Positions 36,131-47,200 of a stretch of DNA of 64,000 nt are shown one piece after another. Both the position numbers and the translations under genes were made by a program. Below the pieces are notes generated by a model. That model worked only from the letters and a program-made list of their open reading frames with translations. It was not told where the DNA came from and did no database searches. Origin of the DNA: Leptodactylus fallax (lineage: Eukaryota; Chordata; Amphibia; Anura; Leptodactylidae); the NCBI GenBank assembly GCA_947044405.1, contig CAMRHE010000169.1, forward strand, positions 3,286,501 through 3,350,500, read 5' to 3'. The first letter of the stretch is position 1; every line of letters starts with the position of its first letter.

Positions 36131-36482
36131 GACATTAAAGGGGTTATCCAGGGTCTGAAGATATTTGATACTGATGACCTCTCTACAGGATAGGTCATCA
36201 GTATCAAATTAGTTGAGAACTGACACCCGAACTGATCTGCAAATGCAGCCATCTGAAGCCATATACTAAGCATACGGCATGAAGCAGTCCTACCCCTATT
36301 CAAGTGAATGGGAGCGGGGCTGCAGTTCCCCAATGCCGCCACTACAGTGTACAGAGCTCTTCCGGCAGCCGCATCAGCTGATCGGTTTAGGGGTTGGACC
36401 CCAACTGACCTGATATTGATGACCTATTCTGTAGAGAGGTCATAAGTATCAAATATCTTGAGATCCTGGACAACCCCTTTAA
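36131..36482. repeat. Palindromic family E element
   Basis: AAAGGGGTTATCCAGGGTCT with GAAGATATTTGATACTGATG at the left, and the inverse CATAAGTATCAAATATCTTG with AGATCCTGGACAACCCCTTT at the right; a second inverted pair (GGTCATCAGTATCAAATTAG) lies inside. Strong fold-back structure. 36483-37390 holds no gene that I can support. Confidence 0.7.
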
Positions 36483-37519
36483 ATGACATATGGAGGGAGT
36501 AATAACAAACAGCAAACTTATGAAAATTTTTAATTTCAATGGATAAAAAAACATTTTGCTATGGACATACATTGAACATGAATGTGTGAATAAGGCGTAA
36601 TGTTAAGGGATGGATTGGTATGGGTGGTAAAGTGTGATTTGGAGAGCAGGGCTGGATTTCAATATGACATATATTACCCAACTCACACTTGCCAGGAGAT
36701 AATCTGCTGCCAAGTACAGTAGCAGCATACTGAAAAAAAAAACCAAAAAAAAACCTCCAGTGCAAACTGAACCATGGTGTGGGTTATCAAGTTGCAGTAT
36801 GCCAGTTTATGCTGTGGGATTTCAGTGGTTCCACCATTTTGGGCAGTTTTTGTTTATATGTCACGTGTGTCCTCAGCTTAGAGTGGAAAGCTTTATATCT
36901 TTAAATGGTGGTGTTTAGAGGGGTTGCAGGGACCACAGAGTGACGCTTTTTCTGCAATTGTCAATCTTGTGATGGGGTGGGAAAAAGGAACTCCAAAGCG
37001 TGGTGTAACTCTTTGGTGTTGCGAGACCCTGAAGATATGACAGTAAAGCAATAAGCATGTTTAGCTTAAGTGAAAACAGATTTAAAGTTGAAAGCTATTT
37101 TTTGTATGTTTAACACTGTTCCTGGAAGTGGGTTTTCTACCAATACAACACAATAATCTCCTATAAGACTATTAGGGAATCTGGGACAAGATTTTAGCTG
37201 ATCATACTACTGTACAAACACTGTTTAGTAAGTGAATTAAAGACAGGTTTAAATATACCTATGGTGGACTTTCATAAAGTAAAAAATGGGAGAAAGTCCC
37301 TTTTATTTCTGTTAGGGTAAAGGAGAGAAGATTAGGGACTTGCGGATGCTGTTGGACTAGACCAATCAGGGATGACAGAGGCTGGAAATGGTCTCATAGT
37401 ATTTTATTGAATAGCTCGGCTACACGTTTCATCACTCAAATGGTATCTTCCTCCGGCCAAAAATAATCTGGGATAAATGTTAAATAAAGGATATATAAAG
37501 ACATCAAAAATTAAAGGGA

Positions 37520-38520
37520 GTGTGTCAGTGCAGCATCCCAGAGTGCTGCTGCTTTTACTGTGTTTGTCTTTGTGCCTCTGGGTTATGTTTGTACGTCTTG
37601 TGTATATGTTCTATGTCACTGTTCTGCAACTCTCTCTTATATAAATTCCTTGTTAGTTTCCCCATTGTTCACCCACTACACTTGGTAGAGCCCTGGCCTA
37701 TCACAGGCCAGTGGGCGAGGAATGAGGAGACTTTTGTCTCCTGGGGAACCGTTAAAGCCTCAGGCTAGGTTAACACCTGCGCTGGGTCTCCGTTGGGGGA
37801 TTCTGTTCCCCATTCCACTTTGAAAATGCAGAGAGAAAGGTCGTGCAAGTGGAAACTGGGCGGAAACCCGTCAGACCCCATTATATTCTATGGGGTCCGT
37901 GGGTTTCTGAGGTTAACCACTTTTTAAGTGGTTTAGGTTTCAGTTTAGGAGGTACCCAAGCAGACCCCCCAAACAGAAATCCTTATGCAGGTGTGAGCCT
38001 AGAGTCAGTTTGCACTGTGCCAGTCTAGCAGTGTGTAGTTGGAAACAGTGCATGCCAGCACTGTGGCCTAACAATTGCCAACACAGCTCCTGAGGTGGAA
38101 GAAACAGCCCAATGCTCTTATAGAGACAGCCCTGAAACAGGGAGATCCACTGTCTGACATTCGGACATTGTTCCAGGAGGAGTGGAGGAGTCCTATGACA
38201 GGAGGGGCTATCCGGGACCTACTAAAAGGGAACCAGACCCCTGCTCTGACTAGCCACGAGTACAACTCCCAGTATCCCAGTTGAATACTGGGAGACTACA
38301 ACCCCCATTAGGAAACTGCTTGTTTTACTGTTCAGTTGCTAAGTAACAGTTAAGCCTGTTTCAACTGCACAACTGCCTTCCTGAGTTGTTCCTGCATTAC
38401 CATCAGGGCCCTTCTGAACACCATCACACCGACTCAGAGTAGAAAGGTCCTCTCTCCAACTGGAAGCACCCCAGGGGAACTACTACCACCAACATCAGGT
38501 AGGACAGCAGGCCCCCCTCA
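37520..38520 (+). repeat. LTR-like dispersed repeat, copy 2, with a nested family C element
   Basis: Aligns with 28980-29790 over both ends (GCAGCATCCCAGAGTGCTGC, CTGGCCTATCACAGGCCAGT at the left; CATCAGGGCCCTTCTGAACA, CTCTCCAACTGGAAGCACCC at the right). The family C copy at 37763-38003 (GGCTAGGTTAACACCTGCGC to GCAGGTGTGAGCCTAG) is absent from copy 1, so it inserted later. 37395-37460 upstream holds CACGTTTCATCACTC, another fold-back scrap. Confidence 0.5.
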
Positions 38521-38739
38521 TCTCCATCTGGGCTGCGGCATCAGTAGGAAAATCGCAGGCAACACAATCACAGTACCCTGCAGTATTCATCACATACTCC
38601 CCACACAAGCCCTTGCCACCCAGCACTACAGATCTACCACTAAGAAAATCCACATGCAAACTAAGTGAAAAGGGCCTGTGGGGTGCCCCATATCCTCCTG
38701 GGGCCCTGACTCGCACCATAGACACAGCAGACCTCCCCC

Positions 38740-39130
38740 CTCCACCTCAACTGCTGCCCAGCTCTTTCCAGAGAGAGGTGTCAATCAAATAATGGTTGGT
38801 TAAGCTGGGCTGGGAAGGCAATCCACAATGCAGAGCGAAGCGACAATAAACACCCCAAAAGCACCACCCACCCAACCTGCACAGTAGCACATGAACAAAC
38901 TGGCAACCTTCTTGACAATGGGGGGGAAGTCTGTCAAGGGGAAGGTCACGGTTGGGTGTGAGTGTGCCTTTGTTGTTAAGTGTTGTGGCTCCATTCTCGA
39001 GAGGGCTGTTGGTTTGTTCATGTGCAGGTTGGCTGTGGAGGGCTTTTGGGGCATTTCTTACCTTCTCCAAGCTTCCTGAAGTACAGTTGATTTTTCTGTT
39101 TCTCTCTATAGAAACTTTATTTCTGTTGTG
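38740..39130. repeat. Fold-back repeat
   Basis: CCAAAAGCACCACCCACCCA with ACCTGCACAGTAGCACATGA and ACAAAC on the left is mirrored by GTTTGTTCATGTGCAGGTTG and GAGGGCTTTTGGGG on the right. ORFs on both strands here are by-products of the palindrome. Confidence 0.55.
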
Positions 39131-39182
39131 CTGCAAACGTCCAATGGGTGTTAATAAGCAAGTGAGGGCTCCTGGGTACTCC

Positions 39183-39535
39183 TAAAATGGATTCTGTCAC
39201 CAAACCCAGCTGAATGATTGATTCAGGTATCCTTAACCTAACAGTGTTTTCCCCTAGTGTATCAGTACCTCCGTTGTCAAGATATTGCTCTTTTTGTCAA
39301 TTTGCAATTGAGCTCTTTTGGGAACTAAGGATATTGCCATTACTCCAAAGAGGTAAGCAGCAATGCCCTTACTGATCCAAAATGCTAATTTGCATATTGT
39401 TACAAGTGGAGATATCTTGTTTATAGAGGCACCGGTTCACAAGGGTAAACACTGTTTGATTCAGATGACCGTAACCTATATGCAGTGCTGGGTTGACATC
39501 CTGGCTTCTGGTCACAGACTCCCTTTAGTAATATC
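39183..39535. repeat. Fold-back repeat
   Basis: ATGGATTCTGTCACCAAACC at the left and TGGTCACAGACTCCCTTTAG at the right are inverted, with CAGGTATCCTTAACC against CAGATGACCGTAACC inside. Between 39536 and 40187 nothing is recognised; this is the 3' flank of HRG. Confidence 0.5.
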
Positions 39536-40189
39536 TTCCCAACCCAATGTGTGACAATTCTACTGTTCCCTGACTTAATACTCTATAGGACTGAAATTCT
39601 GTACCTACTACTTGCATAGAACTGAAATTCTGTGCCTCCTCCTTGCATTCCTTGAGTTGTATATGAGCAGTGACATGCTCTACTGTGGCCCAAGGTACCA
39701 TAGCCATACTGTACATGTGCCTCAGCACAGGTGTGGGATTTCAGTTTCACTGAGTATATCAGGGAACACAGGGAATGTTTGATCTGTTAATCAGGGAGAG
39801 AATACATAGCCTTTACAAAGGGTTATTGGTTCTGTCCCATGGGGAGGCATCTTGGGTTAAGGGGGAGCAGAGGAGGCAATATTGTTACTGAGATTTTAGA
39901 TGGGTTGCAGGGAAAGCTGCTGGTTCCCTTTTTCCTTCACTGGAGCTGGTTGCATGTTGTGTGCAGTAAATACCGTATAATTGGCAGGAAAGACAGAGAG
40001 CATGTATGTCTCTGTAATACAGAACCATATGAACTCTGTGTCTTGCCATATAGACTCTGTACACATGGTTCTTCTGAGTGGCCTAAATTTAAAATAACAT
40101 TAATTCATACTGTCCTAATGGAAAAATGAACAAATTTGACCCCAATTTAAATGATAAAATAGAGTGTGACAAATACAGTTTCAGAAATG

Positions 40190-40195
40190 TTTATT
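40190..40195 (-). terminator. Candidate HRG polyadenylation signal (distal)
   Basis: AATAAA on the minus strand, about 62 nt beyond the HRG stop codon. It would give a 3' UTR of roughly 80-90 nt. A second AATAAA (40252-40257) overlaps the stop codon itself. Confidence 0.5.
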
Positions 40196-40256
40196 ATGAC
40201 TCCTTTTTAACATATGCCTAACACTCTATTTTTGTAGACATATTGTTCAAATTTAT

Positions 40257-40943
40257 TTAAAAGATAATAGATTTAATAATATCTGATACAACTTCCAGTG
40301 GCTCCCCAGGACATGTGCTCAATTTGGACTGCTCACTTGGGAATTCAATATTGTCATGTTTTTCAAACTTTCCATGCTTTCCATGTTTTCCTGGTTGCTC
40401 TGGTGGAGGAGGTAGGCGGACAATGGTTGGAACTGGAACACTGTTTTGATCACCAGAAAGATGGTAAAATTGGACAGACCCTTTTGATCTTTTCCAAAAC
40501 GGTTTCTTATCTATATGTTCTTCTTCAGATGAGCTGCCATCTTTAGATGAAGTATGATTATGATGATGATGATCATGATGATGGTGATGATGAGGGTCAT
40601 TATCATTTTTGTGATCATGATGATCATGATGATGGTCGTGATGAGGATCACTATCATTTTTGTGATCATGGTGGTGATCATGGTGGTGGTGGTGATGAGG
40701 ATGATGGTGAGGATGATGGTGAGGATGATGATGATGGTGATCATGTTGGCAACGGTGATGTTTATGACCCCTGTGTGATGAGCCAGGTACATCTTTACCT
40801 TGTTCTGCCTTTCCTTTACCTTCCTGTACTTCTGCCTCACCTACCCCTGGGTTATTAGATTCTTCTTGCCCTTGTTCAGTTTGTGTGCTATCTGGTCTAT
40901 GATCACAACGACAGCGTCCGTGGCCATGATCATCTTTATTCTC
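40257..40943 (-). CDS. HRG: HRG last exon: histidine-rich region and C-terminal domain
   Basis: 687 nt including TAA; acceptor CTTTTCAG, phase 0. Opens [15 protein letters not shown], then an acidic Gln/Glu/Gly stretch, then 45 His in 74 residues arranged with Asp and Pro (HHHP, HHHD, HDHK). The unit DHKND(S/N)DPHH occurs twice. A Ser/Glu patch ([11 protein letters not shown]), GSVQFYHL, a [15 protein letters not shown] linker and [13 protein letters not shown] follow. GSV..., a proline-rich part and the late Cys-Pro-Gly match the human C terminus. On the plus strand this gives an Asp/Met-rich shadow ORF. The trinucleotide (GAT)n nature makes length polymorphism likely. Confidence 0.88.
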   Translation of the reverse strand, partial: ENKDDHGHGRCRCDHRPDSTQTEQGQEESNNPGVGEAEVQEGKGKAEQGKDVPGSSHRGHKHHRCQHDHHHHHPHHHPHHHPHHHHHHDHHHDHKNDSDPHHDHHHDHHDHKNDNDPHHHHHHDHHHHNHTSSKDGSSSEEEHIDKKPFWKRSKGSVQFYHLSGDQNSVPVPTIVRLPPPPEQPGKHGKHGKFEKHDNIEFPSEQSKLSTCPGEPLEVVSDIIKSIIF

Positions 40944-43900
40944 CTGAAAAGGCAACATTCAAGGTAATAAACAAATAATTAGTAATTTAAGGAGTTTTCT
41001 ACTTTTATTTTATAGCAGATCTGTCCTCCCTCCTGACATGTCCATTTTATTAAATACTTGTTTCCCCATGAAGTAAGAATACTAAAGCATCTTTTCCTAG
41101 AACTGTAAGTTGTGTTGTTCCTCTATTATACCTCCTAAAAGAAATATCAATAAATTGACAACTGGGTTTTATCTTTTCCCTTGTCAAAGGGGCTTGTCCC
41201 TACAGAGTCTAATACTGTCAGCAGTAATTGGACTATGTTTGTTTAGGGTGATTGTGCAGGGAAACTTCCCCAGCTGGTAACACCCACTTGTCAATTTATT
41301 TATACATTTCTAAGAGGAATAACAGAGGAATAATACAACCCAGAGTTACTGTATAAGAAAATATGCTCTAGAACTGTTATATTATATGAGGAATACAATC
41401 ATTTATCAAATCAGACATGACTGGTGAGTTGACAGATCCTCTTTAAATAGGATCAATTAAATTCTAGTTTACATCTTGATGAAAAACAACAGTGAAGTAG
41501 ATGGCCATCTGACAGTTACACATTTCAATAAAGCGGACATTTCACCACATTTCCCAAGCCCAGCTCTTTGTATATTTTCTCTGTAGCCCACACCCTTCAT
41601 GAGCAATCAGACTTGTTAGTTTTGGTGCCTCATATGCTATTTAGACTCTGTACTCTCTGAAGGGCGGTGTCAGACAGGATCAGAACAGGTCAGACAGGAT
41701 CAGGCAAATGGTGAGATTCCGAATTCTATTCAAAATCCCTGACATGGATGGGCGGTGTATAAAGCACAATCCCAAAACACCAAATGCCAAAGGCAAATAC
41801 TTTTCATCCTCCGTGAACCACCCATGTTATTTGTAAATATCTAAAACCCTAAATACCCTGAATTCATCCCTGAGACCCCTGTAGCTGCCACAGATGTGGT
41901 GAAACATGTTTGGGTTGATAAATTTAAGATTTTAAATATATTTGTGTCTGTCTAGTTTGTAGAGGTGATGAAAGGTCCTCTTTAAGTGTATGAGAACAGT
42001 CTCTTGGAAAAATCTGTGAATTTGTCAGATTAAGACAGGATTTCAGTCTTTGTATGAAATAAGAATGTTTCAATGTTGACAACATTCAGAGTTCTTGAAA
42101 AGATGAGTAACACAATCCTGTATACCATAGGGAAACATCTAAAAGCTTCCTTTATATTTTCCACTCCTGACTTTGGCTCAAAAAACTGCAGCAAAGCCTG
42201 CAACAAAAAAACGCTGAATTTCCACAACATGTAAATTACACTAGGAGTTGCCATTTTTAAACTTTTACAGAGAAGCCTATGGAGAATGATAAAAGAACAA
42301 TAAACACCATACACCGAGAAAATAAAAACAAAAAACCTTACCTCGGACTTTTAAAAACAGTATAACACTTCTGTAGCATCTTTTATTCTAACAATGCAGG
42401 AGATTTATAATGAAGGGAATTTTTGAAGTCAGTTTTGCTGACTACTGTCCTAAGATGTTACTCTGCTTTCTATGCCACCCCCTGCTTGAGTGAGATTTCA
42501 ACAATTCCTGCAAGTCAAAATGTCACACTTGCTAAAAATCTGTCCCAGCTTGACAGACTAACCATGCCCATTTTCCAAGCCACTTCTAAAAACTGAGTAG
42601 TATAAAAATTTTAAATAACACTACATTTTTGTGCAAATTAGCCCAAATAGTCCTATTTTTGAACTTTTTGATGCCAAAATTCTGGAATACTCCCATGTGT
42701 TTCTCTTTTTATTTCCTTGTTATTTCTTCTATAGGGCTGGGGCCCACGTGGCGTAAATGCCGTGGGCAAACCGCAGCGGAAACGGCACAGAAAAAAACGT
42801 GGTGTATTACAGTCACTGTATAGTGGATGGGATTCTTGCGAATCCCATCCCCACAGTGCGGTAAAATACGTGCAGGATGTCAATTATACCTACAGAAATG
42901 CAGCAGAGAAATAAGGTATAATTGAAACAGAAAGTCTGCAGTGGAAACCTCTGTGAACTTACTGTGAAAAGCGCTGCAGGAAAAACCGGAATGTGTCTGC
43001 CTTGCTGTGGGACGCCACGTGGGGCCTTAGCCTAAATGTAGGAATAAAATGCCAAATGGCTTGTGGTTCCACAAATAAAAATGTGGCTCTGCTTCTAGGG
43101 AAGAATACAGTGCCAAATGGCTCATCATGTTGTGGTGTACAGAGAGCCCGCACGTCTTATGTATGTAATGTAAGACGTAATACTGCCATAGTGGCCTTGT
43201 AACACGACTTTGTGTGCATAAAGTAAGTTTTATTAATCTAAGCAAGAGAACTTTTATGTAAATAAGTTGTCTGGTTCACCATGAAATAGATTATCTGTTC
43301 AGAGCATTCAGAACTTACCCTTGGGTTGTAGATTTCACAGGACACATCTAACCCTTCTTCTCCTGCCTGTTTCTGGTAAGTACTACCTTTGCAAAAACCA
43401 ACATGCTGCGGAAAAAAACATCTCATTTATGAATGACAATACGCATACCATTTAATATCCCAGCATACCCTGTACATATGAATAGATAAAAAAGGCAAAA
43501 CCTGAGGTTGAGAAAAAATGCAATAGTTTATCTATAATCCAGAAGCGATATTCCCATGGCAACAAGTACCTCAAGCAACCAAAACATTGCCTATTGATGA
43601 AAGATAGACATTTGCATTTTTTCTCAACCTAGATGGCTTTTTTTAAAATTATCTATGGTGGATCACTAGCCTGAGCCTTTGGACTACTAGTTTCCATATG
43701 TCCTGTAGTTGGACAAACTAATTGATTTATTACGTTCAGTTGCACTATTGATGCACTATTGTCCCTCTTCAGCCTTAAATAGATCCCTCCTTGCTATGGT
43801 GCCACTCCCAAAGTGCGCTGAAATAGGCATTGGGGTGTACGCATCGGGGTGTGACTTGTATAATGGGTTAGTACTCTTTATTTACATTTTATTGCTCCCT

Positions 43901-44157
43901 TTTTTTACTCCCATTTAGGGATTTATGATTTATGACAATTGATGAATTGTTAGCTGGTCTTTGGGATTATGTACACATATATTTTTATTTGTGACTTTGC
44001 TATATTCATGTCATATTTTTTCATATATCGATGTATCCCTATCTATTTACCATGTTTATTCATTCTCATATGTGTGTTTTTTATGCATTCCTTTTGTATA
44101 CATTCTTTTTGTATACATTATTTATACTGTTTTATTTATTTGGTTTATTATTATTTA

Positions 44158-44206
<49 letters not shown>

Positions 44207-47200
44207 TTATAACATGTTACTTTCCATTTTTCATGTGTTTAAGTTAACATAATATTTATTACCTACTTATTTTTGCAAATGTATCTATTTAAGTACATTA
44301 TATGTTGATGATTGCTTAAATTCATTTAATAAGTGATCACCTGTACCCTGGTATCGCCTCCTGTGTGTTTCACACCTCAGCTAAGCAGCGCTTATCTGCC
44401 CCAAATGTTTTTATCTCTATATTTAATTCATATACCATTGACCAATCCGGTATGAGGTCTTGGGGAAGAGCAGGAGCTTAATAAGGCTATTGCCTGCTCG
44501 CCACCAGGTAAGCAGCTGTCTATTCTCTTTCATCACTTTGTACAACATTTTATTATTGCACTATGAGGTGTTCTTACATTTTTTTTTCATATAGATATAT
44601 ATTTACCATTGTGATACTGTTGTAATTATTAGGTTAATTGGGAAGCTGTGCAATAGCACTTCAAGCACTTTTGTGCTACTATTATATTTAATGCTATGGA
44701 ATTGCTATATTAAAACTACGTGCATTATTGTGCTATTAATTACCAGGCACTTGGTGTTGTCCTTTTATCTTTGGATTTTTTTTGTTGCGTGATCTGTATT
44801 TTTAAAATGTTTTTGAATAAAGTGTATTGATTTTTTACATTTTTAGACTTTTTGCATCATTTGTCTGTTTTGGATTGAAACTTTTAAACTAGGTAGGCAA
44901 CAGTTACTTGTGACTAGAATATCTCTTCAAAGTTGGAGGTACATTTTTACTTGAGTCTGAATAAACTTTCATATTTCAGTTGACCGCTGAGGGTCTTTGG
45001 ACAATCAAAAAGAATTCTAGAAGGATAAATATTGTTTAGGTTTAATTTTAGACTAGAACTACCTGACACTAGAACACTAAAACTAATACATTTTAATTAA
45101 AACACGCCAACAAAGGGCTCAAAGCATAATCAACTGGACTGACAAATTTGGACTGACAAAATTGAATACGGCGAGTCACTACCAGCTGAACAAGTCTGGT
45201 GCACACTCACATCAATACTTGTAGAAAGAGTATGTAAGTATTGTGAGACCTGGGCAAAACCGCAGTGTTTTACTGTACATGCAAAGTGGATGGAATTCTG
45301 GCTAATCCCATCCATACAATGCCGAATAATATCCACAGCAGACATGCTGTGATTTCAAAAACTGTTGTGTTTTTGTAAATCGCAGCATGTCAGCCCCAAA
45401 ACATCACTGCTCTAGAGGAGATCTGCATGGAGGAATGGGCCAACATACCAGCAACAGTGTGTGCCAACCTTGTGAAGACTTACAGAAAACGTTTCACCTC
45501 TGTCATTGCCAACAAATGATATATAACAAAGTATTGAGATGAACTTTTGTTATTGACCAAATACTTATTTTCCACCATAATTTCCAAATAAATTCTTAAA
45601 CAAATCAGACAATGTGATTTTCTAGATATGTTTTCTCATTTTGTCTCTCATAGTTGAGGTCTACCTATGATGTCAATTACAGGCCGACCTCATCTTTTTA
45701 AGTGGGAGAACTTGCACAATTGGTGGCTGACTAAATACTTTTTTTTCCTCACTGTATGTATAATTGAAGCAGAAAGTCCTCAGAGGAAAACTCTGTGGAC
45801 TTTCTGTGTAAAGTGCTGCGGGAAAAAAAAATGTGATGCGATATTTCCCAAAGCGCTTTTTTACTGCGCCTCGCTATATGGGGCCTTAGCTCCACATAGC
45901 GAGCCGCAAAAAAAAAATCTCTGTTCAAGAGCAATGCTCAGGTGAAGCAGACACCAGATATTTTTTCTTTGTTTCTGGCTCTCATTCACACGTAAGTTGT
46001 CATATGTACTGCACAGGCTGTAGTGTACATAATTATTATATTTTTTTAAATTACCATATTTGGTCATTTTGTCCTTGTATATTAGTGAACCACAATATCA
46101 TCAATTCCTTAACTCATCTATTATGTAAATTGCTGACAAACTCAACTAATTCAGTTGGAGTAGTAGTAGAAACTGAAGTAGAAACCTGTTTCCTTTTACT
46201 TCCGTTCCTAAAACCAAGCTCAGCTTTCACCAGAGGTGATTCAGTAAGTCACAGTTACAATTTTTTATACCTTATTCTATCATATTAAATAACAAATTCT
46301 GAAAATTATATTTTAGAAATATGAAATGGTATAACTTACTGCTTCCTTATCTGAAAGGGACTTGCAGTCTGCAAGATTCACATCAGTTTGTGTTTTTAAA
46401 CACTCGGTTTCTTTTATGGTGAATTGCGGGAAGTAAGATTGTCCAAACACATACTGTAGAAGAGGCAGAAAATAATAATGGTAATGTCCATTACTTTTAT
46501 TGTGCATTATATGGTAGGCTCAGTGCTTTTTACACAGTTGTTTCTTTCACATATGTAGTAATAAAAGTGATATTAAGTGTATTAACAGTTCTACTATCAT
46601 CCTTCATTATCTCTATCAGGCTGGAGAGGAACATAAAAAGAGTGCTCTTAATTTCTTTTATCATTAGAAATGCTTCTGTTTTCAGTCTTGTGGCATAGTG
46701 CATGCACTATATTTTATAAAAAGTACAAATAAGGACCGGTTCACATCTGTGTTCGGCTTTCCGTTCGTGAAGTCCGCTTGGGGACCTCCCCCGAACGGAA
46801 ACCTATACGCATAAAAAGCGTTTTTCACCTGGGAAACCCGCGGACCCCATAGACTATAATGGGGTCCATGTGGTTTCCACTCGATTTCCACATGAAACAT
46901 GCAGAAAGAAAAGTGCTGCTTGCAGATGTGAACCGGTTCTAAGTTGTATTAAAGGAGTATATTCATAAGATATGTTGTAAATTTACAATATGCAGGTCCC
47001 ACCCAAGGGACTCCTGTTTAGGCTAGTGCTGCTGTCACAGTGAATAGAGAGTAGTTGCATATGTGTGGCTCTCTCCATTCACTTCTATGTCTGTTATTCA
47101 CATAAATGTCCATTATTAGAACACCCCTTTTAAGGCAAAAATAAGGTTATCGTTTAAAGGTTGAAATTTTTGGTCTATGTGTTCATATCATAGTCTTCAT

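Noticed and set aside
38747..39136. 129-codon minus-strand ORF
   Set aside because: Lies wholly in a fold-back repeat with open frames on both strands; no signal, domain or splice context.
40547..40858. Plus-strand ORF rich in Asp, Gly and Met opposite the HRG last exon
   Set aside because: It is the antisense of His codons (ATG/GTG on the other strand); the minus strand has consensus splicing and HRG similarity.
43961..44252. ORFs rich in Tyr, Ile and Leu
   Set aside because: Translation of the (TTA)n microsatellite.
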